From Acidobacteriota bacterium (GTDB taxonomy: Bacteria; Acidobacteriota; Thermoanaerobaculia; Gp7-AA8): a stretch of 57,212 nucleotides of DNA. Under the pieces are notes generated by a model. That model saw only the letters and a list, made by a program, of their open reading frames with translations, ran no database searches and was not told the origin of the DNA. This document shows, in pieces, positions 43,023 to 51,992 of this stretch. The translations under genes were made by a program, and so were the position numbers. Numbering within the stretch: position 1 is the first letter of the stretch; the number at the start of each line of letters is the position of its first letter. The stretch spans positions 1-57,212 of the forward strand of contig JAFAOU010000164.1 in assembly GCA_019247495.1 (NCBI GenBank). The letters are read 5' to 3'.

Positions 43023-43469
43023 TTACTCAGGCAAACTCGGCGGCGGCGATCCGCGATGGAACGCCACATCCGCTGCGTGCTGCGACGCGTGTACCGGCTT
43101 GCCGTCCTTGAAGTCCTGATACGCCTGCGCCGCTTCGCGCAAACAGATCCCGCACTCCTCGGCGTGATTGGTCTGAAAGCAGGTCAGCAAACTCACGTGC
43201 CCTTCCTGCTCATGGCACTGGCAGTAGCAATACATCTTCGCCAGCCGGTCGGTGATCTGCGCCGCCTCGGCATAGACCGTCGCGGCGGCGGGATTGGTGA
43301 GCTGCGCGGCGGTGAGTACAGGCGCGTTGCGGTCCGGCACCGGCTGCGTTGATGGCGACATCTGCATCGCCGGCATTGCCGGCGGAGTCCCGATGACTTC
43401 CGGCACCGCCGTTTCGTGCTTGCGGCAAGCGGCCGCGATGAGAACGAGAAGGATGAGCACGCGCTTCAT
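43023..43469 (-). CDS. PCYCGC-motif lipoprotein
   Basis: The 148-residue protein has a lipoprotein signal with Cys near residue 15 (LIAAACRK). The mature part has CYCQCHEQEGHVSLLTCF near 82-100, then HAEECGICLREAAQAYQDF, the pattern of the PCYCGC family; its function is not known to me, though metal or redox roles are plausible from the eight cysteines. A thioredoxin gene follows on the same strand. The frame is open to 44144 but the upstream part is antisense to the GNAT gene. Confidence 0.8.
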   Translation of the reverse strand: MKRVLILLVLIAAACRKHETAVPEVIGTPPAMPAMQMSPSTQPVPDRNAPVLTAAQLTNPAAATVYAEAAQITDRLAKMYCYCQCHEQEGHVSLLTCFQTNHAEECGICLREAAQAYQDFKDGKPVHASQHAADVAFHRGSPPPSLPE

Positions 43470-43511
43470 GCGAAGCCGCAACGAAACCACCCCGTGATGT
43501 AATCCTTCGCC

Positions 43512-44324
43512 GTGATCCGCATCGCTACGCGCGCCGATCTTCCGCGCATCATCGAGCTGCTTGGTGAATCCAATGATGCGCCGTACGACCTTGGTGTCGT
43601 CGCTGAGGAGAAGTGTTTCGGTTTGGGAGTGAGCGGCGAGACGAACGTCAGCGTCTTCGGCGATTTCGCCGGCGTCGCGGTGACTTGCGGAAAATCGCTC
43701 CGCATCCTCGCCGTCGATCGCAACCAGCGCTGGCGCGGCATCGGAAGCGCGCTGCTTCGCGATGCGGTATCGCGCGGCGCGCGCGTCGTGGCCGCGGAAG
43801 CGGGCAACTACTTCACGCCCGGCGTCGTCACGACCGATACGCCGGCGATCGACTTCTTCACCAAACGCGGCTTTCACGAGACGGCGGATACGTACAACCT
43901 CGTCGCAACCAATCTGCCGGCGGAAACGCCGCAGGACGTTAGCCGCGTCACGACGCAAACCCGCGACCGCGTCCTGGCCTTCATCGAAAAAGAATTCGGC
44001 CGCATCTGGCGATTCGAAGCGTCGAACGCGGGCGACAACCTTTTCTACGTTGAGGTCGAAGGAGAAGTCGCCGGCTTCGCTGCGCACGACGCGAACAACC
44101 GCGGCCTCGGCTTCTTCGGTCCCACCGGCGTCGCGCGCACACATCGCGGACGCGGCCTCGGCGCCGCCCTGCTGCGAGCCTCCCTCGCCGACCTGCGCCG
44201 CCTCGGCTACGAACGCGCCATCATCCCCTGGACCGACGCCCTCGATTTCTACCGCAAAGCCTGCGGCGCGACGGAGGCGGCACGCTTTGTGACTCTGGCC
44301 CGTGATGTAGACTCCGCGCCGTGA
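43512..44324 (+). CDS. Tandem GNAT-domain acetyltransferase
   Basis: The 270-residue protein has two GNAT domains. The first (about 1-135) has the acetyl-CoA motif RWRGIGSALLRDAV; the second (about 150-262) has THRGRGLGAALLRASL. Tandem GNATs usually have one active and one structural domain. The substrate is unknown. The start is GTG at 43512. Its stop overlaps the PAP2 gene start (GTGA), so the two are coupled. Confidence 0.85.
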   Translation: MIRIATRADLPRIIELLGESNDAPYDLGVVAEEKCFGLGVSGETNVSVFGDFAGVAVTCGKSLRILAVDRNQRWRGIGSALLRDAVSRGARVVAAEAGNYFTPGVVTTDTPAIDFFTKRGFHETADTYNLVATNLPAETPQDVSRVTTQTRDRVLAFIEKEFGRIWRFEASNAGDNLFYVEVEGEVAGFAAHDANNRGLGFFGPTGVARTHRGRGLGAALLRASLADLRRLGYERAIIPWTDALDFYRKACGATEAARFVTLARDVDSAP

Positions 44325-45016
44325 AGAAAGAGCCGCAGAAAACGCCGAAACGGCGGCATCGTTTCCTGCCGCTGGCCATCGGCACGAGCGGCAGCGTGGC
44401 GTTGGCCGGCATCGCGTTCTGGTTCTTCAAAAAGCAGGCGGAGCAGGTCGTAGCCGGCCGCGCTGACCGCTATGACGACATCATCATGGACGTCGTCCAC
44501 CGCATCGACAATCCGCCGATGCACGCGGCCATGGACGCCATCACCCAGCTCGGCTCGCACATCGCTATCGGCAGTGCGGCCGGCGTCACCGCGATTGCGA
44601 TGTGGCGGCAGGGACGGCGCGAAGATGCCTGGACGGTGATCGTCTCGACCGGCGGCGCGATGGCCATCAACACCCTGCTCAAGAACATTTTCCAGCGCCA
44701 GCGTCCGATCGAGCGCGCCCGCCAGATCACGCTTCCCAACTCGCACAGTTTCCCGAGTGGACATTCGCTGCTGTCGGCAGCCACGTATCCGATCGTCGCG
44801 CATCACTTCGTGCAGCACCGCTCCGTGGCAACGCAGGCGGTCGTGCACACGTTGTCCACGCTGACCATCCTCACCGTCGGTTTTTCGCGCGTCTACTTCG
44901 GCGTCCACTTCCCATCCGACGTCTTCGGCGGATTCGCGGCGGGCTTCGGCTGGCTCGGCCTCACGTCGCTGTCGCATACGCTGATGCAGGGCGATGAGGC
45001 AGGGACGAGGGGATAA
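44321..45016 (+). CDS. PAP2 family phosphatase
   Basis: The 231-residue protein has the three phosphatase motifs: KNIFQRQRP near 122, PSGHS near 148 with the proton-donor His, and SRVYFGVHFPSD near 193 with the nucleophile His. It has about five hydrophobic segments. Substrates could be undecaprenyl pyrophosphate or phosphatidic acid; the sequence does not say. It starts at GTG 44321, overlapping the GNAT gene by 4 bp. Confidence 0.9.
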   Translation: MKKEPQKTPKRRHRFLPLAIGTSGSVALAGIAFWFFKKQAEQVVAGRADRYDDIIMDVVHRIDNPPMHAAMDAITQLGSHIAIGSAAGVTAIAMWRQGRREDAWTVIVSTGGAMAINTLLKNIFQRQRPIERARQITLPNSHSFPSGHSLLSAATYPIVAHHFVQHRSVATQAVVHTLSTLTILTVGFSRVYFGVHFPSDVFGGFAAGFGWLGLTSLSHTLMQGDEAGTRG

Positions 45017-45057
45017 AACAGGGGACGAGGCGGGCGATGGCGTTAACTTTGGCGGAC

Positions 45058-45207
45058 GGAACGCTGGCGTCCTCGCCGGCTGGCCCGGCGGCGTCTCGCC
45101 GCCGAACCGCCAAGCCCTCAAGATTTGCTGGTAACAAGACGGTGGCGCAAGCCTCCCATTCGGCGGCGAGGACGCCGCCCGGCCAGCCGGCGAGACGCCA
45201 GCGCTCC
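45058..45207. repeat. 150-bp dispersed palindromic element, copy C
   Basis: The ends are inverted (GGAACGCTGGCGTCC and GACGCCAGCGCTCC), and in this copy the inversion extends into the flanks (TTGGCGGAC and GTCCGCCAA). It is closest to copy A. It lies 41 bp after the PAP2 stop and 78 bp before the oxoglutarate dehydrogenase start. Confidence 0.9.
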
Positions 45208-45285
45208 GTCCGCCAAACGCGTCCGCGCTTCATCTCCCTGCTTCCTTCGAAATCCGAAGAAGTCAGTTGCGGTTAGGAAAACCCT

Positions 45286-48200
45286 ATGTCATCCGTCACG
45301 CAGACCTACGGCGCCAACACGGCATTCATCGAAGAGCTTTACGAGCGCTACCGCGCCAATCCCGAATCGGTGAGCACGAGTTGGCAGGAGTTCTTTCACG
45401 ATTACGAACCTCGCTTCGAGGAAGAGTTCGAAGAAGAGGCGGAAATGCCAGTTGCCGCTGCCGGCGGAATGCAATCGGTCGCCGCGTCCGCGCCGCAACC
45501 GGCCGCTCCGCAACCAGCGCCCGCTCCCCGCCCGACTCCTGTTCCGTCCGATCACACCACCGTCCCGCTTCGCGGTGCGGCCGGCAAGATCGCCCAGAAC
45601 ATGGAGACCTCGCTGACCATCCCGACGGCGACCTCCATCCGCAACATCCCCGTCAAAGTCCTCGAAGAAAACCGGCGCGTCATCAACAACCACCTCGCTC
45701 TGACCGGCCAGCCGAAGGCGTCGTTCACGCACATCATCGCGTGGGCGCTCGTCAGCGCCATCAAGCAGTACCCGCGGATGAACGCCGCGTTCGCGATGCA
45801 GGACACGCCGGCGCGCATCGACCGCGAAGACGTCAACCTCGGCATCGCCATCGACGTCGAGCGCAAGGACGGCTCGCGCTCGCTGGTCGTCCCGAATGTG
45901 AAGCGTTCGCAGACGATGGATTTCGCGCAATTCCTCAAGGCCTACAACGAAGTCGTCCGCAAAGCGCGCAACTCCACGCTCGAAATCGCCGACTTCGAAG
46001 GCACCACGATCTCGCTCACGAATCCCGGCACAATCGGCACAATCGCCTCGGTGCCGCGGCTGATGCAGTCGCAGGGCACGATCATCGCCACCGGCCAGAT
46101 CGACTATCCCGCCGAATACTCCGCCGCAGATCCCTCGGTCCTAGCCGACCTCGGCATCTCGAAAGTGATGACGATGACGTCCACCTACGACCATCGCATC
46201 ATTCAGGGCGCGGAGTCGGGCGCATTCCTGGCGCGCGTTCACGAGCTGCTCCTCGGCGCCGACGGTTTCTACGAAGCGATCTACCGCGACCTGCGCATCC
46301 CGTACGAGCCTGCGGTGTGGGGCCGCGATCGTCATCGCCTCAACGGCAGCGAGGACGAAAAAGTCGCGCGCGAGGCGGCTGTGCTGCAGATGATCAACGC
46401 CTATCGCGTGCGCGGACATCTGCTCGCCGATCTCGATCCGCTCGAATACGAGGTCAAGCGCCATCCCGAGCTTGATCCCGCCTTCTACGGCCTCACGATC
46501 TGGGATCTCGATCGCGAATTCGTCTGCGGCGGCTTGTGCGGCAAGCTCACCGCGAAGCTGCGCGACATCCTCGACACCTTGCGTGAAACGTACTGCGGAA
46601 AGATCGGTCCGGAGTACATGCACATCAGCGAAACCGTGCAGAAGAAATGGCTGCAGGATCGGATGGAGCCGTCGCGCAACCACCAGCCGCTCGACCTGGC
46701 CACGAAGCGTCGCATCCTGATGAAGCTCAATGACGCCGAGTCGTTCGAAAAGTTTCTGCACACGAAGTACGTCGGGCACAAACGCTTCTCGCTCGAAGGC
46801 GCCGAGACCACCATTCCGATGCTCGACTACGTCTTCAACGAAGCCACGCAGGATGGCGTCACCGAGGCCGTGATCGGCATGGCGCATCGCGGACGGCTCA
46901 ACGTGCTCGCGAACATCCTCGGCAAGTCATACGAAAAAATCTTCCACGAATTTGAAGGCGACGTCGATCCGAACACCACGCAAGGGTCCGGCGACGTGAA
47001 GTACCACCTCGGCGCGGACGGCATTCACCAGACGCCTGACGGCTCGCATATGAAGCTAACGCTGGCGTCGAATCCAAGCCATCTCGAAGCGGTCGATCCG
47101 ATCGTCGAAGGCATGGTCCGCGCGAAGCAACTGCTCATCGGCGACAACAAACGCGCCTGGGTTCTGCCCGTGCTCATTCACGGTGACGCCGCGTTCGCCG
47201 GACAGGGCGTCGTCGCGGAGACGTTGAACTTCTCGCAGCTCCCCGGTTACCGCACCGGCGGCACGATCCACCTCGTCATCAACAATCAGATCGGTTTCAC
47301 CACCGGGCCGGAGTCGGCGCGGTCGACCATGTACGCCACCGACGTCGCCAAGATGGTGCAGGCACCGATTTTCCACGTGAACGGCGACGACCCCGAGGCG
47401 TGTATTCGCGCGGCCAAACTCGCGTACGACTTCCGGCAGCAGTTTCACAAAGACGTCGTCATCGACATGCTCTGCTACCGCCGCCACGGCCACAACGAAG
47501 GCGACGAACCGTCGCTCACGCAGCCGAAGATGTACAAGTCGATCAAGGAGCACCGTTCGGTGCGGAAGATTTATACCGAGACGCTGCTGCGCAAAGGCGA
47601 CATCGATCCGAAGGAAGCGGAGTCGTGGCTTGATCAGTTCCAGGGCAAGTTGCAGGAGGCATTCGACCGCACGCGCGAGGACGACACGCCGCCGCCGTCC
47701 AACGAGCGCGGCGCGCTCTGGACCGATGAAGAGCTGACCGGATTTCAAAACCAGCCGTCGCCCGATACCTCGGTGCCGCGCAACGAGCTCGACATCGTCG
47801 GCAATGCGCTGACGACGGTCCCCGACGACGTCGCCCTCCATCCGAAACTCAAACCGATCATCGCCAAGCGCAAAGCGATGGCCGAGGGACGCGACCCGAT
47901 CGACTGGGCCTTTGCCGAGTTGCTCGCGTTCGGGACGCTGATGACGGACGGCTATCGCGTGCGCTTGTCGGGACAGGACTCCGGCCGCGGCACGTTCTCC
48001 TCACGCCACGCCATCCTCTTCGACTACCTCACCGGCAAAGGCTACGTACCGCTGAACGCGTTGAGCTCCGCACCGAAGACCGAAGCCCCGGTCATCGCCG
48101 AAAACGCCCTCGGCGAACAGACCGCGACGGAGCCGCGCGCCGACGTCAACTTCGCCGTCTACGACTCGCTGCTCAGCGAATACGGCGTCCTCGGATTCGA

Positions 48201-48984
48201 GTACGGCTACTCCGTCGCCGATCCCGGCGCACTCGTGTTGTGGGAAGCGCAGTTCGGCGACTTCGTCAACGGCGCGCAGATCGTCATCGATCAATTCATC
48301 TCGTCCGCCGAGGAAAAGTGGGGTCAGCACAGCGGCCTCGTTCTCCTCCTGCCGCACGGTTACGAAGGTCAGGGCCCGGAGCATTCGTCCGCGCGCCTCG
48401 AACGCTTCCTGACGCTGTGCGCCGAGGGAAACATGCAGGTCGTCTATCCAACGACGCCGGCGCAGCACTTCCACGCGCTGCGCCGCCAGATGAAAAACGA
48501 ACCGCGCAAGCCGCTCATCGTGATGACGCCGAAGTCGCTGCTCCGTCATCCGCAGGCCACGTCGCCGATCGACGCTCTCACCAACGGTCGCTTCGAGCCG
48601 GTGCTGATCGACGCCGCCTCCGATTCCGCGGCCGCGAAGCGCATCGTCCTCACCAGCGGCAAGGTCTACTACGACCTCCGCACCGCCCGCGAAAAAGCGA
48701 ACGCGAATATCCCGCTGATCCGCCTCGAACAGTTCTACCCGTTCCCGCAGTCGATCCTCGCCGACGCAATCGCGCAACACCCCAACGCCACCGAAATCGT
48801 CTGGGTCCAGGACGAACCGCGCAACATGGGCGCCTGGCCATTCCTCCACGAACGCCTCGCCTCGCTCACCGGCACCCGCACGCTGCGCTACATCGGCCGC
48901 CCGATCAGCGCATCACCCGCGACCGGATCGCATCATCGCCACGAGGATCAGCAACAGGCGCTGGTGCAGGCGGCGGTAGAATGA
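45286..48984 (+). CDS. kgd: Fused E2/E1 2-oxoglutarate dehydrogenase (Kgd type)
   Basis: The 1232-residue protein joins an N-terminal interaction helix (NTAFIEELYERYRANPESVS) and an E2 catalytic domain at about 100-330 (motif TYDHRIIQGAESG, as in Kgd) to an E1 decarboxylase at about 350-1232. The E1 part has the ThDP motif HGDAAFAGQGVVAETLNFSQ near 630 and VINNQIGF. It lacks a lipoyl domain, so a partner supplies it. It makes succinyl-CoA in the TCA cycle. AGGAAAA precedes the ATG. The TGA overlaps the next gene's ATG. Confidence 0.96.
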   Translation: MSSVTQTYGANTAFIEELYERYRANPESVSTSWQEFFHDYEPRFEEEFEEEAEMPVAAAGGMQSVAASAPQPAAPQPAPAPRPTPVPSDHTTVPLRGAAGKIAQNMETSLTIPTATSIRNIPVKVLEENRRVINNHLALTGQPKASFTHIIAWALVSAIKQYPRMNAAFAMQDTPARIDREDVNLGIAIDVERKDGSRSLVVPNVKRSQTMDFAQFLKAYNEVVRKARNSTLEIADFEGTTISLTNPGTIGTIASVPRLMQSQGTIIATGQIDYPAEYSAADPSVLADLGISKVMTMTSTYDHRIIQGAESGAFLARVHELLLGADGFYEAIYRDLRIPYEPAVWGRDRHRLNGSEDEKVAREAAVLQMINAYRVRGHLLADLDPLEYEVKRHPELDPAFYGLTIWDLDREFVCGGLCGKLTAKLRDILDTLRETYCGKIGPEYMHISETVQKKWLQDRMEPSRNHQPLDLATKRRILMKLNDAESFEKFLHTKYVGHKRFSLEGAETTIPMLDYVFNEATQDGVTEAVIGMAHRGRLNVLANILGKSYEKIFHEFEGDVDPNTTQGSGDVKYHLGADGIHQTPDGSHMKLTLASNPSHLEAVDPIVEGMVRAKQLLIGDNKRAWVLPVLIHGDAAFAGQGVVAETLNFSQLPGYRTGGTIHLVINNQIGFTTGPESARSTMYATDVAKMVQAPIFHVNGDDPEACIRAAKLAYDFRQQFHKDVVIDMLCYRRHGHNEGDEPSLTQPKMYKSIKEHRSVRKIYTETLLRKGDIDPKEAESWLDQFQGKLQEAFDRTREDDTPPPSNERGALWTDEELTGFQNQPSPDTSVPRNELDIVGNALTTVPDDVALHPKLKPIIAKRKAMAEGRDPIDWAFAELLAFGTLMTDGYRVRLSGQDSGRGTFSSRHAILFDYLTGKGYVPLNALSSAPKTEAPVIAENALGEQTATEPRADVNFAVYDSLLSEYGVLGFEYGYSVADPGALVLWEAQFGDFVNGAQIVIDQFISSAEEKWGQHSGLVLLLPHGYEGQGPEHSSARLERFLTLCAEGNMQVVYPTTPAQHFHALRRQMKNEPRKPLIVMTPKSLLRHPQATSPIDALTNGRFEPVLIDAASDSAAAKRIVLTSGKVYYDLRTAREKANANIPLIRLEQFYPFPQSILADAIAQHPNATEIVWVQDEPRNMGAWPFLHERLASLTGTRTLRYIGRPISASPATGSHHRHEDQQQALVQAAVE

Positions 48985-49211
48985 GCGGTATGAGTGAGCC
49001 CGAAAGCGTGATTCATATCGATCCCGAGACCCTCGGCGGCGCGCCGGTCTTCGTCGGGACTCGCGTTCCGCTTCAAGCCCTCATCGATTACATCCGAGGT
49101 GGACATCCTCTCAGCGATTTTCTCGATGATTTCCCGACCGTTTCGCACTCGCAAGCGGTAGCCGCTTTGGACGAGGCGAAGGAACTGCTGGTTGCGCATT
49201 CTCATCGATGA
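48981..49211 (+). CDS. DUF433 antitoxin
   Basis: The 76-residue protein is a DUF433 helix-turn-helix type: DPETLGGAPVFVGTRVPLQA near 15, YIRGGHPLSDFLDDFPTVS, and a final AVAALDEAKELL helix. In such pairs it is the antitoxin and regulator. It starts at the ATGA overlap with kgd; an in-frame ATG at 48990 is also possible. The toxin gene overlaps it by 20 bp. Confidence 0.88.
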   Translation: MSGMSEPESVIHIDPETLGGAPVFVGTRVPLQALIDYIRGGHPLSDFLDDFPTVSHSQAVAALDEAKELLVAHSHR

Positions 49212-49512
49212 GTGCGTACCCCGCGCGCTGAAGCGCCATCTTCGAGCGCATGACGCTGTAACCGTCGCGGAAGCTGGCTTTGCCGGACTAAAGAATGGTC
49301 ACCTGCTTCGACGAGCCGAAGGCAACTTCGACGCCTTGGTGACAACGGACAAGAGCCTGCAACATCAACAGAATCTCCCGGCATGGACGATGGCGTTCGT
49401 GTTGCTGCGTGCGGTGAGCAACGATATCGACGACATCGAGCGATTGGTTCCAGCGCTTCTGAAACGCCTGCCGAAAGTAGCGCCGGGAACTTTGACGATT
49501 ATCGGTGACTAA
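49192..49512 (+). CDS. DUF5615 PIN-like toxin
   Basis: The 106-residue protein has the PIN-like fold with acidic residues ILIDECVPRALK near 3-14, NFDALVTTDKSLQHQ near 45-60, and NDIDDIERLVPAL in the C-terminal part. Such proteins are putative RNases paired with DUF433. The start is TTG at 49192, with AAGGAA upstream. It ends 4 bp into the end of the convergent hybrid kinase. Confidence 0.85.
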   Translation: MRILIDECVPRALKRHLRAHDAVTVAEAGFAGLKNGHLLRRAEGNFDALVTTDKSLQHQQNLPAWTMAFVLLRAVSNDIDDIERLVPALLKRLPKVAPGTLTIIGD

Positions 49513-51992
49513 CCCAGCGCCGCTTCGATCCGCTCCTCCAACTGGTGGATTGCGGATTCCAGCTCGGGCAGCAACTCCTCGGCGGTCGCGAAATCGGCGG
49601 CTTTGCCGGCGCGCTCCAGGCGCGCGGTGGCTTCGATGGCGTGGGGGACGTCGAAGTTGCTGATGGCGCCTTTTAACGTATGCGCGGTTTGGAAAAGCGC
49701 TTCGCCGTCGCGGGCGGTGATGGCTTCGCGGAGGGAGGCGAGCAAGCGCGGGGTCTGTGTGGCGAAAGCGTCGCGGACGCGAGCCAGGAGGCGGACGTTG
49801 CCGCCGACGGCGTCGAGGATCGCGTCCGCGGGACCGGCGGGAATCGCCGGCGATGTCGCGGTGCCGGTGACTTCGCGAATCATCGCGCCAAGCGTTGACT
49901 GCGTGGCCGGTTTGGTCAGGACCGCGTCGAAACCGGCGGCGGTGCAGCGTTCGCGGTCTTCGACGGTTGTGTGCGCGGTGACGGCGACAAGCGGCGTCCG
50001 CGTGCCGCGTTGCATCGCGCGAAAACGGCGCGCCACTTCGAGACCGTCCAGTCCCGGCATCTGGATATCGAGCAGGATGACGTCGAACGTTCGTTTCGCG
50101 AGCATGTCCAGCGCCTCAGCGCCGCTCTCCAACGTCGTCACGACGTGCCCGAGCCGCCGCACGGCCTCGGCGGCGAACTCCTGGTTGACGACGTTGTCAT
50201 CGACCACGAGAACGCGCAGCGGACGCGCGACCTCGGGGCGCCGCTCGAGTGTGTACGTCACTGTTTGCTGGGTGACGCCGAGTGCCACCCCGATCGCGTC
50301 GAGCAACTCGCGCTCGCCGACCGGGCGAGTCACCAGCACGCCGCCGTGATACGCGGATGCGAGCGGCGACGTGATGCGAACGACCGGCACCGGTGGAATC
50401 CACGGCGTCGCGGCCAGGATGTTCGCGTCGGCGACCACGCACGAGTACGCGGCACGGATCGACGGCTGCAGCGCTACGTCGAGCGTCGCGTACGACTCCG
50501 GCACCATGCCGTGCACGTGCAGCGTCTCCGCGAGGATCGCGCGCGACGCCGCATTCGGTTCGATCAGCAGCACGCGCATTCCGGCCAGCGCGTTCTCCCA
50601 ATCCGGCGGCGGCGCCGCGCCGACCGGCTCGCACGGCATCGGCAGCACGAAACGGAACGTGCTGCCCTTCCCCTGTTCGCTTTCGAACGTCACCATGCCG
50701 CCCATCTCCTCCAGCAACCGCGCGACGATCGCCAGCCCGAGGCCGGAGCCGCCGTAGCGGCGCGAGTGGGAGGAATCGGCTTGCGCGAACGGATCGAAAA
50801 TCAGATGGCGCCGCGCCGGATCGATGCCGACGCCGGTGTCGCGCACTTCGAATCCGATGGTGACGCGATCGGCCGACATCACTTCGCATGAGACGCGAAC
50901 GACGACGTCCCCTTGATTCGTGAATTTCAACGCGTTGCCGACAAGGTTCACGACGATCTGCCGGATCCGCAGCGGGTCGCCCCACAGCCGGTCCGGAACC
51001 TCGGGTGATACCGCGAACGCGAGCGTGAGTCCTTTCTCCGCCGCGGTGATGCCGAGCGTTTTCAGCGTGTCGGTGATGAGTTGGCGAATCGAAAAATAGA
51101 CCGGCTCCAACTCCATGCGCCGCGCTTCGATCTTCGAAAAATCGAGGATGTCGCCGATGGTGGCCAGCAGCGTCTCGGCGGAGCGGCGAGCCATGTCGAG
51201 CTGGCGGGCGCGATCGGCCGAGGTTTCCGTGTCGATCGCCAGCTGCAGCATGCCGATGATGCCGTGGAGTGGCGTGCGCATCTCGTGCGACATGTTCGCG
51301 AGGAACTCGCTCTTCGCCGCGCTGGCCTCTTCCGCACGATGCCGCGCCGCCGCCAGCTCGGTCGATTGCACTTCCAGTTTGCGGATGAGATCGCGCGATT
51401 TGCGGATCGCATTCGCGAGGTAGCCGCGCTTCAGTTCAACGCCGCGCGTCGTCAGTGCGACGTACAGACCGCCCGCGAACACGAACGCGATCTTCGCCAG
51501 CGCGACCGCATCGGGGATTACGCGGCCATCGACGCTGACGACCCAGATCAGCATCGATGCGTAGCAGAACGTGCCGAACATCACGAAGCCGAGCGAGCGG
51601 CGAAAACCACTCTGGGCCTGATCGGCCACGCGGAGGAAGAGGATGAAAAACAGCCAGCTGCGCTCCGCGCCGGAGTAGTAGATCGCCAGCGTCCAGATGG
51701 GGATGTCGAGAATCAGAAAGAGCAAGCTGAGATTGGTCTTGACGCGCTCGTGCAGCAGTGCGATCAGCAGCCACGACACGGCGGAAAAAACGCCGAGGAC
51801 CATCGTGATGCTCTCCCAGTCCGCGTTCGAATCGAGATGCAGCAGGAAGCGATTGTTGAGGTAGACGCCAAGAGAGAGAAGTGCGGAACCGATCAGTCGG
51901 AAGGTCGGAATCTCGACGACCGCGACTTCGCGGGCGCGCTGCCGTTTCCGGCGCTCGCCCTCTTCCGCCCGCATGATGAAATCGCCGCTCAC
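49509..51992 (-). CDS. Membrane hybrid histidine kinase with receivers and Hpt
   Basis: The 827-residue protein has five to six membrane segments (about 30-205) with no sensor loop. Next are HisKA with the His in LANMSHEMRTPLHG near 240; an ATP-binding domain with NLVGNALKFTNQG near 350 and GSGLGLAIV; a receiver-like part at about 465-570 (VLLIEPNAA) lacking a clear acceptor; a full receiver with LLDIQMPGLDG near 650; and Hpt with the His in FQTAHTLKGAISNFD near 765. It is a multistep phosphorelay kinase. The start is the GTGA overlap with the BTAD-receiver gene; an ATG at 51974 is also possible. Confidence 0.92.
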   Translation of the reverse strand: MSGDFIMRAEEGERRKRQRAREVAVVEIPTFRLIGSALLSLGVYLNNRFLLHLDSNADWESITMVLGVFSAVSWLLIALLHERVKTNLSLLFLILDIPIWTLAIYYSGAERSWLFFILFLRVADQAQSGFRRSLGFVMFGTFCYASMLIWVVSVDGRVIPDAVALAKIAFVFAGGLYVALTTRGVELKRGYLANAIRKSRDLIRKLEVQSTELAAARHRAEEASAAKSEFLANMSHEMRTPLHGIIGMLQLAIDTETSADRARQLDMARRSAETLLATIGDILDFSKIEARRMELEPVYFSIRQLITDTLKTLGITAAEKGLTLAFAVSPEVPDRLWGDPLRIRQIVVNLVGNALKFTNQGDVVVRVSCEVMSADRVTIGFEVRDTGVGIDPARRHLIFDPFAQADSSHSRRYGGSGLGLAIVARLLEEMGGMVTFESEQGKGSTFRFVLPMPCEPVGAAPPPDWENALAGMRVLLIEPNAASRAILAETLHVHGMVPESYATLDVALQPSIRAAYSCVVADANILAATPWIPPVPVVRITSPLASAYHGGVLVTRPVGERELLDAIGVALGVTQQTVTYTLERRPEVARPLRVLVVDDNVVNQEFAAEAVRRLGHVVTTLESGAEALDMLAKRTFDVILLDIQMPGLDGLEVARRFRAMQRGTRTPLVAVTAHTTVEDRERCTAAGFDAVLTKPATQSTLGAMIREVTGTATSPAIPAGPADAILDAVGGNVRLLARVRDAFATQTPRLLASLREAITARDGEALFQTAHTLKGAISNFDVPHAIEATARLERAGKAADFATAEELLPELESAIHQLEERIEAALG

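Noticed and set aside
43470..44144. Extension of the PCYCGC lipoprotein frame
   Set aside because: It is antisense to the GNAT gene and would hide the lipoprotein signal.
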